A stretch of 64,000 nucleotides of DNA, from NCBI RefSeq assembly GCF_025465275.1, contig NZ_JAODNK010000006.1:1-64000 (forward strand). Reading direction: 5' to 3'. Shown here piece after piece: positions 33,274 through 46,700 of the stretch; position 1 is the stretch's first letter, and the number at the start of each line of letters is the position of its first letter. The notes under the pieces are model-generated. The model was not told where the DNA came from. It did no database searches and saw nothing but the letters and a program-made list of their open reading frames with translations. Position numbers and translations under genes: made by a program. This stretch comes from Nocardia sp. (GTDB lineage Bacteria; Actinomycetota; Actinomycetes; Mycobacteriales; Mycobacteriaceae).

Positions 33274-34137
33274 ATGGCGGGCAAGCGAACTGTGCTTACT
33301 GTCCGTTTGCGCAGACTCGCGGCGATGCTTCACGAGATGCGTGAAACCGCCGGCCTCAGCAAAGAGGTGGTCAGCGCCAGAACAGGTATCAACGTCACCA
33401 CCCTGTACCGCATCGAGACCGCGCAGGCCAGGCCACAGCGCCGCACCCTGACCGCCATGCTGGAGCTCTACGAGATTCCCGAGCCACAGCGTTCAGATGC
33501 CTTGCAGTTGCTGGTGGATGCGCTCAAACCCGGTATGGCGCGGTCCTTCGAGGACGCCGTCTCGGAGGTCTACGGCGCGTACATCAACTTCGAGGCCGAG
33601 GCGCTGTCGGCGCGCTTCTTCCAATCCTCCTACATCCCCGGCCTGCTGCAGACCGCGGCGTACGCGAGCGCCATCTACCAGACCACCATGCCCAAGATCT
33701 CCGAACAGGTACTGGAGCAACGCATTCGGGCACGCAGTGAACGCTCCCGGGTGCTCGTCAAGGACGATCCCCTGGAGCTGTGGGTGGTGCTGGACGAGTC
33801 GGTCGTGCGCCGCCTGGTCGGCGGCAAAGAGGTGATGCGCGAACAGTTCGACCGGCTGCTCGAGCACACCGACAAGCGCAATGTGATCCTGCAGATCCTC
33901 CCCTTCGACGCCGGCGCCCACCCGGGCATGCTCGGCTCGTTCACACTGCTGGACTTCCCGGATCCGGCCGACCCCGAACTGGTGTACGTGGAAGGCCAGG
34001 CCAGCGACGAACTGATCGAGGGGCATCCGGAGGTCCGCCGCTACGGCGTCATGTTCGACCAGCTGCGAGCGATGGCGCTGAGCCCGCGCGACTCCATCAA
34101 TATGATCGAGCAGACCATGAACGACTTCGGTACTTGA
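33274..34137 (+). CDS. Helix-turn-helix regulator with DUF5753 domain (Scr1 family)
   Basis: A protein of 287 residues. The N-terminal HTH of the xenobiotic-response/Cro type spans about residues 10-70 (LAAMLHEMRETAGLSKEVVSARTGINVTTLYRIETAQARPQRRTLTAMLELY). The C-terminal DUF5753 domain shows FQSSYIPGLLQTAAYASAIYQTT, RARSERSRVL and VILQILPFDAGAHPGMLGSFTLLDFP. Such regulators are numerous in actinomycetes, often paired with a DUF397 protein; none is seen here. It is the first plus-strand gene before the NRPS locus and probably controls it or its own divergent neighbour. AAGGG precedes ATG 33274. Confidence 0.85.
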   Translation: MAGKRTVLTVRLRRLAAMLHEMRETAGLSKEVVSARTGINVTTLYRIETAQARPQRRTLTAMLELYEIPEPQRSDALQLLVDALKPGMARSFEDAVSEVYGAYINFEAEALSARFFQSSYIPGLLQTAAYASAIYQTTMPKISEQVLEQRIRARSERSRVLVKDDPLELWVVLDESVVRRLVGGKEVMREQFDRLLEHTDKRNVILQILPFDAGAHPGMLGSFTLLDFPDPADPELVYVEGQASDELIEGHPEVRRYGVMFDQLRAMALSPRDSINMIEQTMNDFGT

Positions 34138-34286
34138 TCATCCACCCACCCTAGGTGGGCAGATCACCACCCTCGGAGCGGTGATCGACAGCACTGAGGT
34201 TGCTGTCGGGCCCGGCCGAATGCGGCGACAGTTGGATACATAGCCAACAGCACCACGTAGCCGCATCTCCGAGAGGATGATTACCG

Positions 34287-34679
34287 ATGTGCAAGCCGGT
34301 CGAATCGCCCGCCACCACCACCGACGAACTCACCCCGATCGAGCTGGATCGCTGGAGCAATCGCCTGGCCCGCATGCTGGTGCACCGCGGAGTCCGCCCC
34401 GGCGACCGCGTCGCCATCGTGCACACCCCGCAGCTGGAGTCGATCGTGGCCCGGCTGGCCATCACCAAGACCGGCGCCACCCCGGTGCCCTACACCACCG
34501 AAGCCACCGCCTCGCGGGCCGATTTCGGCGTCACCACCAAGGCCGGTATGGAGAACTACACCGACGCCGGCCGCTGGCTGGTGCTCGACGATCGCTCCAC
34601 GCTGGTGCAGTACCTGACCGGTTCCGACGCGCCCCTCACCGCCGCGGAGCTCCATCCGGCACTCCTGGCCACCGCCTGA
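34287..34679 (+). CDS. Stand-alone N-terminal fragment of an adenylation (AMP-binding) domain
   Basis: A protein of 130 residues. Residues 16-115 align by eye with the first quarter of the NRPS A-domains downstream: LTPIELDRWSNRLARMLVHRGVRPGD against TYRDLDAWSNRFARMLLRRGV, then ITKTGATPVPY against AKTGAAFLPLD, and RWLVLDDRST...GSDAPLTAAE against DWLLLDDLNT...VSDAPITDAE of module 2. It stops just where core A3 (YTSGSTG) would begin, so it cannot adenylate. It has its own ATG and GAGAGG (34271-34276), and no frameshift or internal stop. It is 33 bases upstream of the NRPS, in the slot often taken by an MbtH-like gene. Remnant or functional accessory: undecided. Confidence 0.75.
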   Translation: MCKPVESPATTTDELTPIELDRWSNRLARMLVHRGVRPGDRVAIVHTPQLESIVARLAITKTGATPVPYTTEATASRADFGVTTKAGMENYTDAGRWLVLDDRSTLVQYLTGSDAPLTAAELHPALLATA

Positions 34680-34712
34680 TCTGCCGAATCTCACCAGCCC
34701 GCAGGATGTTTC

Positions 34713-37700
34713 ATGGCTTCCAGCTCTGCCACCTCAGCCTTCGCTCTGTCCGCTGCACAACGTGGCATCTGGTTCGCCCAGCAGCTGGCCCATGACACCC
34801 CCATCTCCATTGCCCAGTATGTCGAGTTCGTCGGCCCGGTCGATGTGGACCTGCTCGCCGATGTCGCCCGGCAGGCGGGCCGGGAGTTCGGCACCGGCTA
34901 TCTGCGCCTCATCGAAATCGACGAACTGCCATGGCAACTCGTCGACACCACGCTCGACGACAGTATTCTCACCGTCGATCTGAGCGGCGCACCCGATCCG
35001 GAGGCCGCCGCGCAGGCGTGGATGCGCGCGGAATACACCGCGCCCCTGGATCTCACCCGGGACCGGCTGTGCACCGTGGCCATGCTGCGGCTGGCCGAAG
35101 ATCGCTGGTTCTGGTACTCGCGGTTGCATCACATCCTGCTCGACGGCGTCGGCGCACTCACCATGCTGCAGCGCACCTCCGAGCTCTACAACGCCATTGC
35201 CGGCGGGCGAGAGGTACCCCCGGGCAAGGCCGAGCCGTTGCAACACATCGTGGAAGCCGATGCAACGTACCGGAATTCGGAGAAGCTCGGCGCTGATCGG
35301 GAGTACTGGAAGCAACACCTGGAGGGTATGGCCGAACCCCGGCAGCTGGGCGGGCACGCGGGGGCGGTCGACGCCCATCCCCGACTGCTCAGCGGCGCAC
35401 TGCCGGCGGAGACCGCGGCAGCGCTGGAGGCCGTCACCGCCGAACTGTCCACCAGTCCCGCACCCGTGGTGGTGGCCGCCTTCGCCGCGTTTGTCGGCGC
35501 CATGACCGGCAGCGGCGAAATCGTGCTGAGCCTGCCGGTCTCCGGCCGCACCACCGCCACCCTGCGACGCTCCGGCGGCATGGTCGCCAATGTGGTGCCG
35601 CTGCGCCTGCATCCCACACCGGCCGCCACCGTGGGTGCGCTGATTCGAGCCACCCAGGGTGAACTCGTGGCCGCACTGCGCCGGCAGCGCTACCGGCAGG
35701 AAGACATCTTCCGCGATCTGGGCTGGGCCATGGACGAGATCGCCGGCTTCGGTCCGACGGTGAACCTCATGCTGGCCGATACCCGCATCCGGCTGGGCGG
35801 GGTGACCGGGCAGCTGCATGTGCTGACCTCGGGCCTCATCGACGATCTGTTCGTCAATGTCTATCCCGGGACCGGCGGGGAACAGACCCATATCGACTTC
35901 CAGGCCAATCCGAACCGCTACGGCGAGGCCGAACTGGCCACGCTGCACGCGCGGTTCCTGGAATTCCTGCATCGATTCCTCGTGGGTGGGCAGAGCACGC
36001 CACTCGCCGGGGTCACTGCGCTATCGGCGGCCGAGCGCCAGGAGCTGGCACCCGCATTGGGCCGGATCGGCACCCGGGCGCACACCCTGCCCGAGATTCT
36101 GAACGCCGGAGCGCAGGTCGATCCGTCCGCGATCGCCATGCGCGCCGACGGGACCGCCTTCACCTACCGGGAGGTCAGCGAGTACAGCAATCGACTGGCC
36201 CGGCTGTTGATCGCTGCGGGCGCGGGACCCGAACGGGCCGTTGCCATCTCGATCCCGCGATCCGCGGAGTCGGTGCTGGCCATGTGCGCGGTGGCGCAGA
36301 CCGGGGCGGCCTTCGTGCCGATCGATCCCGGATATCCCACCGATCGCATCGAGCACATGATCACCGACAGCCGGGTGGTGGCCGGAGTGACGGTGGCGGA
36401 TGCGCGCGGTGCGCTGCCGGATCGGGTGCAATGGCTGGTTATCGACGACGAGGCGGCCGAAATAGAGCTTGCCGCAGTCGATTCCGGTCCGATCACCGAT
36501 GCCGACCGGCTCGCGCCGGTGCGGATCGACCAGCTCGCCTATCTGATCTATACCTCCGGTTCCACCGGTCTGCCCAAGGGTGTCGGGGTGACCCACCGTG
36601 GGCTGTCCAATCTGGTGACCGGCTCCGGCGCGGCCTTCGGAGTGCGCTCGGATGCGGTGATGGCGCATGCCGTTTCGCCGAGTTTCGATATTTCGGTCGA
36701 GGAGCTGCTGGTCGCGTTCGCGGTGGGAGCGACCGTGGCGGTGGTACCGCCTGCCGCCTACGCGGGTGAGGAGTTGGCGCGAGTACTGCGCACGCTGGAG
36801 GTCACACATTTGAATGTGACTCCCGCCGTGGCGGGTTCGCTCGAGGTGGCGACGCTGCCGCGATTGCGCACACTGGTGGTCGGCGGGGATTCCTGCCCGC
36901 CGGAGCTTCCCGCGCGCTGGGCCGGACGCTCGGTACTCAATGGGTACGGACCGACCGAGACCACCGTCACCGCGACACTCAGTGCGCCTTTGACTCCGGG
37001 CGAACCGATCACCATCGGCGTTCCGGCACGCGGGGTGAGTGCCGTTGTCCTCGATCCCTGGCTGCGACCGGTACCGCCCGGAGTGACGGGCGAATTGTAT
37101 TTGAGCGGCCCCGGATTGGCTCGGGGCTACCACCAGCGCATCAGGTTCACCGCCGAGCGGTTCGTCGCGAATCCCTTCGCCGCCGGTGAGCGCATGTATC
37201 GCACAGGCGACCTCGTGCGGTGGCGACGGCGCAATGGGCGCTTCGAGCTCGAGTTCGCCGGGCGCGGCGATACCCAGGTGAAAGTGCGCGGATTCCGCAT
37301 CGAACTCGGTGAAGTGGATGCGGCGGTCGCGCGGCATGCCGGAGTGGCGACCGCCATTACGGTGGGCGCGAATACGCCGGGCGGAACGATCGCGCTGGTG
37401 TCGTATGTATTGGCCGCGCCGGATGCGACCCTCGATGCCGAGGCCGTGAAAGCCACTGTCGCCCAGCAGCTCCCGTCGCATATGGTGCCATCGGTGGTCA
37501 TGGTCCTCGATACGCTGCCACTCACCCCGGCGGGCAAGGTGGATCGGCGGGCGCTGCCGCAGCCGGAGTTCGGCGCGCGCACCCGCACCGGCCGCGCACC
37601 CGAGGGCGAGCGGGAGCGCACGCTCGCAGCCATTTTCGCCGAGGTGCTCGGCACGGACGCCATCGGCGCGGACGACAATTTCTTCGCCCTCGGCGGCGAC

Positions 37701-40700
37701 AGTATTGTCGCCATCCAGCTGGTGGCGCGCGCCAAGGCCGCCGGACTGGGCTTGCGGGCGCGAGATGTCTTCGAGCACAAGACCGTTGCCGCGCTCGCCA
37801 GGGCCGCCACCGATGCCACCGCGCTGGTCGTGCAGGAGCTGCCCGGTGGTGGCATCGGCCAGATACCGCTCACTCCGATCGCGGCCGCCATGCTCGATCA
37901 GGGTGACAGTTGGCCGCGCTTCGCCCAGGCGGTCCTCATCGGACTGCCGCGCGATGTTGACAGGTCCCAGCTGGCAGGGGCTGTCCAGGCCCTGCTCGAC
38001 CGCCATGATCTATTGCGCAGCACGCTGACCCAGCAGGCCGGGTCCGGATGGGAATGGCTGGTCGACAAGCCCGGTTCGGTGGAGGCCGGTGCACTCATCG
38101 AGATGGTCCGGGCGGCTGCCGATACCGATGGGGCCGCGGAATTGGCGCGCGCCGCTGATCTGCTCGATCCGTCCGCCGGGGTGGTCGCGCGGTTCGTACT
38201 CATCGAACGCGAGGGCCGCGATCCGCTGCTGTGGATCGTGCTGCATCATCTGGTCACCGACGGTGTGTCCTGGCGAATTCTCCTGCCCGACTTGGTAACT
38301 GCCTGGTCAGGCAGTGCGCTCCCCCCGGTCGGCACCTCCTTCCGGCGCTGGGCGCACGCGCAACAGGAGCAGGCCGCGGAGCGGATAGCGGAATTGCCGC
38401 TATGGCAGGAAATTCTGGAGACTCCCGACCCGGCACTGGGCGCGCGGGCCCTCGATGCCGAGCACGACACCGCCGCCACCATGGAGCAGCTGCGCACCAC
38501 CATCCACGCCGAAACCACCTCGGCGGCACTGGAACTCATCCCCGAGCGCTTCCATTGCGGAGCCGATGACGCACTGCTCACCGCCCTCGCCCTCGCGGCG
38601 AGCAGGTGGCGCAAAATCAACCGCACCCTGCTCACGCTGGAGGGCCACGGCCGCGAGGAATCGATCCTGCCCGGAGCGGATATCTCCCGCACCGTCGGCT
38701 GGTTCACCAGCGTGTATCCGGTCGCACTGGATCTCGGCGGGATTAATATCGACGAGGCATTCCGGGGCGGACCCGCCGCCGGAGCCGCACTCAAAGCCGT
38801 CAAGGAACAGCTGCGGGCCATCCCGGACAAGGGCGTCGGATTCGGCATGCTGCGCTACCTGAATCCAGAGACGGCCGCCGAGCTGGCCGCAGCGCCCGTT
38901 CCGCAGCTCAGCTTCAACTATTTGGGGCGTACGGGGGCCAGTGCCGAGGGCGGCGAAGTCCCCTGGCTGCCACGTCGTTTCGAGGCGACTCACGATGATC
39001 GCGCACCCCTCGCGGCGGCCGTCGATATCAATGCCTTCCACACCGATGCCGGTTTGGAGATCACCTGGGCGTACGCCGCACGGCTGGTCACCGAGACCCA
39101 GGTCCGCGAGTTCGCCGAGCTGTGGGCCGCGGCTCTGACCGCACTCACCACCCATGCCCGCCAGGCCGGTGCCGGCGGGCACACACCGTCCGACTTCTCG
39201 CTCGTCGACGTGGCGCAGCCGCACCTCGACGCGTGGGAGCGCGAGTATCCGCAGCTCACCGACGTCTGGCCGCTGTCACCACTGCAGTACGGCCTGCTGT
39301 TCCATGCCCGGTACGACACCGACACCGCCGACGGCTACACGGTGCAGACGCAGCTGTCGCTGGCGGGCCGCGTGGATGCGGCGCGGCTGCGGAATGCGGC
39401 GCAGAGCATTCTCGACCGGCACGAGGTACTGCGGGTGGCCTTCACCGAAACGGCGGCAGGACCGCGCCAGCTGGTGGTCGCCGGTGCCGAAATACCCTGG
39501 CAGCAAGTCGATCTCACCGATATCGAGGACCCCGCCGAGCGACAGCGCGAGCTGATGCGCCTGATTGCCGTCGATGCCGGCACCAGGTTCGATCTCGCGC
39601 GCCCGCCGCTGTTGCGCATGAGTCTGATTCGCACCGATGCCGAGGCGTACACGCTGCTCATGACCAATCACCATCTGGTGCTGGACGGCTGGTCAACGCC
39701 GCTGGTGGTGCGGGAACTGCTGGCCGGATACCTGGCCGCGGTCACCGGGCACGAACTCAGCGCAGCGCCCGCGCATTCGTATCGCGAATTCCTGGCCTGG
39801 CTGGGCGAGCAGGACGATGCCGCCTCCCTGGCCGCGTGGACCGAGGCCCTCGCGGGCGTGGACTCCCCGACCCGCGCCGTACCCTCCCTGGCAGAAATCT
39901 CCAGTACCGAATCCGGCATGGTGACAGTCGATTTCGGGACGGAGGCGCTGTCGCGGCTGGAGTCGACCGTGCGTGCCGCCGGTGCGACCGTGAACACCGC
40001 CGTTCAGACCGCCTGGGCACTGCTGCTGGCCATGGTCACCGGGCGCACCGATGTGGTGTTCGGCGGGACCGTATCCGGGCGGCCGCCACAGCTGGCCGGT
40101 ATCGAGGAGATGGTCGGGCTCTTCATCAATACCCTGCCGGTACGGGTGCGACTGGACCCCGCCGAACGAGTAACCGAACTGCTGGCCCGGGTGCAATCGG
40201 AACAGACGCAACTGCTCGATCATCAGCATGTCGGGCTGGCCGCCATTCATCAGGCGGTCGGACTGTCCGAACTCTTCGACACCCTCACCGTTTTCGAGTC
40301 CTACCCGATCGATCGGGAGACACTGTCGCAGGCCTTGGATATCGCCGGTATGCGCATCCTGGATGTCTCCGGCACCGATGCCACACCGTATCCGCTGAAC
40401 CTCATGGTGATTCCGCAGCGCGCACCGGACGGCGCCGAAAGTCTGCAGCTCACCGTGAAATTCATGACCGATCAGCTGCCCGAGGCACAGGCGCGGCGGC
40501 TGCTGGAACGCTTCGCGCAATTGCTCGGGCAGATCGCGGACCGGCCCGGGCTCCGGGTGGCGCAGCTGCAGCACTGCGACCCCGCCGAGCGGCGCGCGCT
40601 GCTGCCGGTGCGCGGTCTCGGGCCGGTGCCCATGCGCACGCTGGCCGATATCCTCGGCGCCGGCGCCCGAGTCGCGCCGGACGGGATTGCCATCAGCACC

Positions 40701-43700
40701 GGCACTCTCACCATGACCTACCGCGATCTCGACGCCTGGTCCAATCGCTTCGCCCGCATGCTGCTGCGCCGCGGTGTCGGCCGCGAGGTCTTCGTGGTGC
40801 TGGCGCTGACCCGCTCGGTGGAATCGGTGGTCGCGGTGTGGGCGCTGGCCAAGACCGGGGCGGCATTCCTGCCGCTGGACCCCAACTATCCGGTGGAGCG
40901 CATCGAGCACATTCTCACCGACTCGCGCGCACCGATCGGCGTGACGGTGTGCTCGGTCGGCGAAACGCTGCCGGGCAGTATCGACTGGCTGCTGCTGGAC
41001 GATCTCAACACCATTCGCCGGGTCATGACGGTCTCGGACGCGCCCATTACCGATGCGGAACGCGGCGGGCCCATCGATCTGAACCAGATCGCCTATCTCA
41101 TCTACACTTCCGGCTCCACCGGCAAACCCAAGGCCGTATTGCTCAGCCATCGCGGCCTGGCCAATCTGGTGTCCTCGCAGGAAACCTTCCTCGATCTGAA
41201 CGAGGAGTGCAGCACGCTGCAGGTGGCCTCCCCCAGCTTCGACGCCTCGGTGCACGAAATGCTCATGGCGCACGGTATGGGCGGCCGACTGGTCATCTCG
41301 CCGCCGGATGTGTACGGCGGCCCAGAGCTGGAAGAACTATTGCGCACCGAGCGGGTGACCCATGCGGTCATCACACCGTCGGTGCTGGCCACCATGAATC
41401 CGGCCGGACTCGGCGATCTGCGGAATCTAACGGTGGCCGGCGAGGCGGCCGGACCGGAACTGGTGGCCGCGTGGTCCACCGGGCGACGCATGGTGAACCT
41501 TTACGGGCCAACCGAATTCAGCATCTGGGCGACCGGTCCGGGCGAACTTCGGGGCGGCGAGCCCATAACCATCGGCACGCCCATTCGCGGCGCGGCGGCC
41601 ATGGTGCTCGACACCTGGCTGCGACCGGTGCCCGTGGGCACGACCGGCGAGCTGTATCTGACCGGTCCGGCGCTCGCCCGCGGCTACTTCAACCGATTCT
41701 CGCTCACCGCAACACGTTTCGTGACCAATCCGTACGGCTCTCCCGGCACACGCATGTACCGCACCGGCGATATGGTGCGCTGGGTGCCGACCGAGCACGG
41801 CGCGGAGACCCGGCTCGAGCTGGAATATCAGGGGCGCAGCGACTTCCAGGTCAAGATTCGCGGACTGCGTATCGAACTCGGCGAGATCGACGCGGTCTTG
41901 AGCGCCGACGACGAGGTCGAATACGCCGCCACCATCGGCTGCCCAGGGCCGGGCGGGCAGACCGTTCTGGTCTCCTATGTTGTCGGGCTGGGCGAGCACG
42001 ACCTGGATACCGAACTGCTGCGCACCCGCGTCGCCGCCGCACTGCCGGGATATATGGTGCCGAGCTACCTCATCGAACTCGATGAAGTGCCGCTCACGCC
42101 GGTCGGCAAACTGGATCGAACTGCCTTGCCCGCACCGGATTTCGCCAGTCTGCTGGAACGGTATCTGGCACCGCGCACCGCCGTGGAGACCGCGGTCGCC
42201 GACGTGTTCGCCGAGGTGCTGGGCGTGGAAAAGGTCAGTATCGATCGATCCTTCTTCGAACTCGGCGGCAATTCGCTCAGCGCCACCCGCGTGGTGGCGC
42301 GAGTCAATGCCGCAGTGGGCGCGACCATTGCGCTGCGCGATCTGTTCGACGCACCGACCGTCGCCCAGCTCTCGACACGTGTGGTGCCCGCGGGCGACGG
42401 TATGGGGCGGCCCGTATTGGCGGCCCGTATCCGGCCCGACCGGATTCCGCTTTCCCCTGCGCAGCAACGCATGTGGGTGATGAACCGGTTGGACCCGGCA
42501 TCGGCGGCCTACAACATCTCCGTCGCGCTGCGGCTTCGCTCCGTCGGCCCGCGCTTCGGTGCGCTGGATGTGCGGGCGCTGCGGCAGGCCGTCATCGATG
42601 TGGTGACCCGGCACGAGACGCTGCGCACCATCTATCCGGCGGACGCCGACGGACCACGTCAGGTGGTGGTCGGCGCGGAGTCGGCCGCGCCCGAACTGCG
42701 GGTCGTCGAGACCGAAGACGGTGCGGCACTGGCCGATCAGATCGCGGCGGTCACCGGCGCCGGATTCGATCTGACCCGGGAATCGCCGCTGCGCCTCGGG
42801 TTCTTCCGGATCACCCCGGACAGCGAGGCCGAGACGCACGTGGTGGTGCTGGTGGTGCACCATGTCAGCGCCGACGGAACCTCCATGGCCCCGCTGGCCA
42901 CCGACCTCATGGCGGCCTACCTGGCGCGCACTGCCGGAGCGGACCATGCGCTGCCGCCGCTGCGGGTGCAGTACGCGGACTACTCGATATGGCAGCGCGA
43001 GCTGCTCGGCGACGAGCGCGACCCGGACTCCGCTGCCGCACAGCAGATCCGGTACTGGTCGGAGCGACTGGCCGCGACACCGGACGCATTGGAACTGCCC
43101 GCCGACCGACCGCGGCCGGCGGTGCAGAGCATGCGCAGCGCCGATCTGGCCTTCACCGTCCGGCCCGAATTGCACAGTGCCCTCACGTCTTTGGCCACCG
43201 AGACCGAATCCAGTCTGTTCATGGTGGTGCATGCCGCGCTGGCGGTGCTGCTCTCCCGACTCGCGGGCACTCCGGACGTCTTGATCGGCACCGCCGTGGC
43301 GGGACGCGGCGAAGCCGCACTGGACGATCTGGTCGGCATGTTCGTCAATACGCTGGCCCTGCGCACTCCGGTCGACGCCGGACGCGGCTTCCGCGAATTC
43401 CTCGCCACCGTCAGGACTTCGGACCTCGACGCCTTCGCCAATGCCGAGGTGCCCTTCGAACGCCTGGTGCAGGTGCTGGATCCGCCACGATCCACGGCAC
43501 ACCATCCGCTGTTCCAGGTATCGCTGTCCTTGCAGAACTTCAGCACCCCGGCGCTGGAATTCCCGGGACTGCGGGTGACGGTGGAGCCGTTCGACCGGGA
43601 TACCTCCCAATTCGATCTGACCTTCGATCTGCGCGACCCGAATCCCGGTGCGGGACCGGGTGGTTTGGACGGCACCCTCACCTACGCCACCGATATGTTC

Positions 43701-46700
43701 GATGCGGCCACCGCCGCACAGTTGGTGTCGAGGTGGGAGCAGTTGCTCACCACCATTGCCGCCGACCCGGATATCCGGATCTCCGATATCGATCTCATGG
43801 CCCCGGCCGAGCGGGCCGCACTGGTACCGCTGCGCGGGCCGCGCAGCGCCGGAACGAGCACGCTCGCCGAGATTCTCACGACCGCCTCGGCTTTCCACCC
43901 CGATCGCCCGGCCATTGTCGCCGACGGCCGCACCACCACCTACGGCGAACTCGAGGCCGCCGCCGATCAGCTGGCGGACCAGCTCTCGGCAGCTGGGGCC
44001 GATGTCGAAACCGTGGTGGCCCTGGCGCTTTCACGCAGCGCCGAACTGCTCATCGCACTGCTGGCCACCGCCAAGACCGGGGCGGCCTTCCTGCCCATCG
44101 ACCCGCGTCATCCACTCGATCGCATCGACCACATGCTGTCCGACTCCGGCGCGGTGCTCGGATTGACCACCAGCGTCCACCGGCCGCTGCTGCCCGACAC
44201 CGTCCGCTGGGTGCAGCTGGATCAGCCTGCCACTCCTGTGCGGGCGAAAGCTCCGTGGGAACAGACGTATCGCGAAATACATCCGGACCACCCTGCCTGG
44301 CTGATCTACACCTCCGGGTCGACCGGAACGCCCAAGGGCGTGTCGGTCTCGCATCGCGGCATAGCCGATCTCGTACGGGCGCAGTATCACATGCTCGGGC
44401 TCAACGCGAAGTCGCGGGTATTGCAGGTCGCCTCACCGAGTTTCGATGCCTCGGCGTTCGAAGCACTCATGGCGTTCGGCGCGGGCGGCACCGCGGTGGT
44501 CGCGCCGCCCGATGTGTTCGGTGGCGACGCGCTGGCGGAACTCATTGCCGCACAGCAGGTTACCCATCTGGTGATCACGCCCTCCGCGCTGGCGACCATG
44601 GATCCGGCTGCGGTGCCCAGCGTTCGTGTGCTGGCTGTCGCCGGTGAAGCCATCGGACCCGATCTTGTCGCCCGCTGGGCGGCGTACCGGATGCTGGTGA
44701 ATCTCTACGGCCCTACCGAATTCACCATCTGGGCAACAACTTCGGATGTTCTGCGGGCCGATCGGCAGGTCACCATCGGCCGCCCGATCCGCGGAGCAGC
44801 CGCGGTGGTCCTCGATGAACGGCTGCGGCCGGTGCCCGTGGGTGTGGCCGGTGAGCTCTACTTGGCCGGACCCGCACTGGCCCGCGGCTATCACGCGCGC
44901 CCCGGCCTGACCTCGGGCCGCTTTGTCGCCGACCCCTACGGCGAGCCGGGAGAACGCATGTACCGCACCGGCGATCTGGTGCGCTGGACCGGCGCGCTCG
45001 CCGCGCCCCGGCTGGAGTATCTGGGCCGCACCGACTTCCAGGTCAAGGTGCGCGGCCAGCGCATCGAACTCGGCGAGATCGACGCGGTGCTGACCCGCGC
45101 CGACCAGGTCGAATTCGCTGTCACCCTGGGTGTTCCGGGACCGGGCGGGGCCACCGCACTCGCGGCCTATCTGCTGCCCGTGCTCGGCGCGGAGCTCGAT
45201 ATCGCCGCCGTGCGCGCGCATGCCACCGATCGGCTGCCCGGCTATATGGTGCCATCGGCCTTCGTGGTGCTCGACGCCATCCCGCTCAATGCCGTCGGCA
45301 AACTCGATCGGAAAGCCCTGCCGCAGCCGGTATTCGAGGCCGAGACCGAATATCGCGCACCGACCACCGACACCGAATCGACGCTGGCCGCACTCGTGGC
45401 GGAGCTGCTCGGACGCGATCGGGTCGGCGTGCACGATTCGTTCTTCGCGCTCGGCGGGGACAGCATTCTGGCCATTCAACTGGTGTCGCGGGCGCGGCTG
45501 CACGGGCTCGAGCTCACGCCGCTGCAGATCTTCGAGCACCGCACCGTCGCCGCACTGGCAGCACTGGCCGATGCGGCGGGCGAGGCCGTGGTCCTCGAGG
45601 AGCTGCCGGGCGGGGGTGTAGGCGATATGCCGCTCACGCCGATCATGCGCTGGATGATCGAGCGCGGCGGTGACTTCGGCCGGTTCGCGCAGACCGCCGT
45701 GCTGGAGATGCCGTCGGGCATTACTCGCGCGCAGTTGGTCGCCACCGTCGGTGCGGTGATCGACCACCACGACATGTTGCGCGCCCAGCTCAGTAATGAG
45801 GACGGTGACTGGCGGCTGCGGACCCGTGAGCCCGGCGCCGTCGATGTGGATGCGCTGCTGCATCGGGTGGAATTCGATGCCGCCGGCACCAGCGAGCTGC
45901 GCGAATATGCCGCGACCGAACTCGATTCGGCCCTGCAGCGGCTCGATCCGGCGACCGGGATCATGCTCCAACTGGTGTGGCTCGACCCGGCGGGACCGAC
46001 CGGTCGCTCCGGACGATTGATCCTGGTGGCACACCATCTCGTAATAGATGGTGTGTCCTGGCGAATCCTGGTCCCGGATCTGATCGCCTCCTGGGCCCAG
46101 ATCTCCGGTGGCGCGGCCCCGGTCCTGTCCGAAACCGGGACCTCCATGCGCCGCTGGGCACATGCGCTGCACGAGGAGGCGCACAGCGCCACCCGCACCG
46201 CCGAACTCGACTACTGGCACGAGATCGCCACCACCCCCGATCCGCCGATCGGCCGCCGCGAACTCGATCCCGAGATCGATCTCATCGGCACCGTGCGCGC
46301 GGTCGACGTCGAAGCACCCGAGGAGGTCACCACCGCCCTGCTCACCACACTGCCCGCCCTGTTCGGCGGCAGTGTCGAAGACGCGCTGCTGGCGACCCTC
46401 GCCCTCGCGGTCCGGCACTGGCGGATCCGCAGTGATTACGACTCGGTGCTGATTCGTATGGAGGGCCACGGGCGGCAGCAGGAAATCGTGCCCGGCGCGG
46501 ATCTGTCCCGCACCATCGGCTGGTTCACCAGTCTCTATCCCGTGGAACTGCGGCTGCCGGGCATCGATATCGACGATGCGCTCCAGGGCGGGCCCGCCAT
46601 GGGCGAGGCGATCCGCGCGGTGAAGCATCAGCTGCTTGCCGTGCCGGACAAGGGCATCGGATTCAGCCTGCTGCGCTACCTCAACCAGGAGGTGGCAGGA

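Noticed and set aside
32652..34712. MbtH-like gene expected near an NRPS
   Set aside because: No frame with the NxExQxSLWP-type signature of MbtH proteins was found in this stretch or after the NRPS.
39122..42085. 987-codon frame on the plus strand within the NRPS
   Set aside because: It is a shifted frame of the NRPS with Arg/Gly/Ala-rich composition and no motifs.
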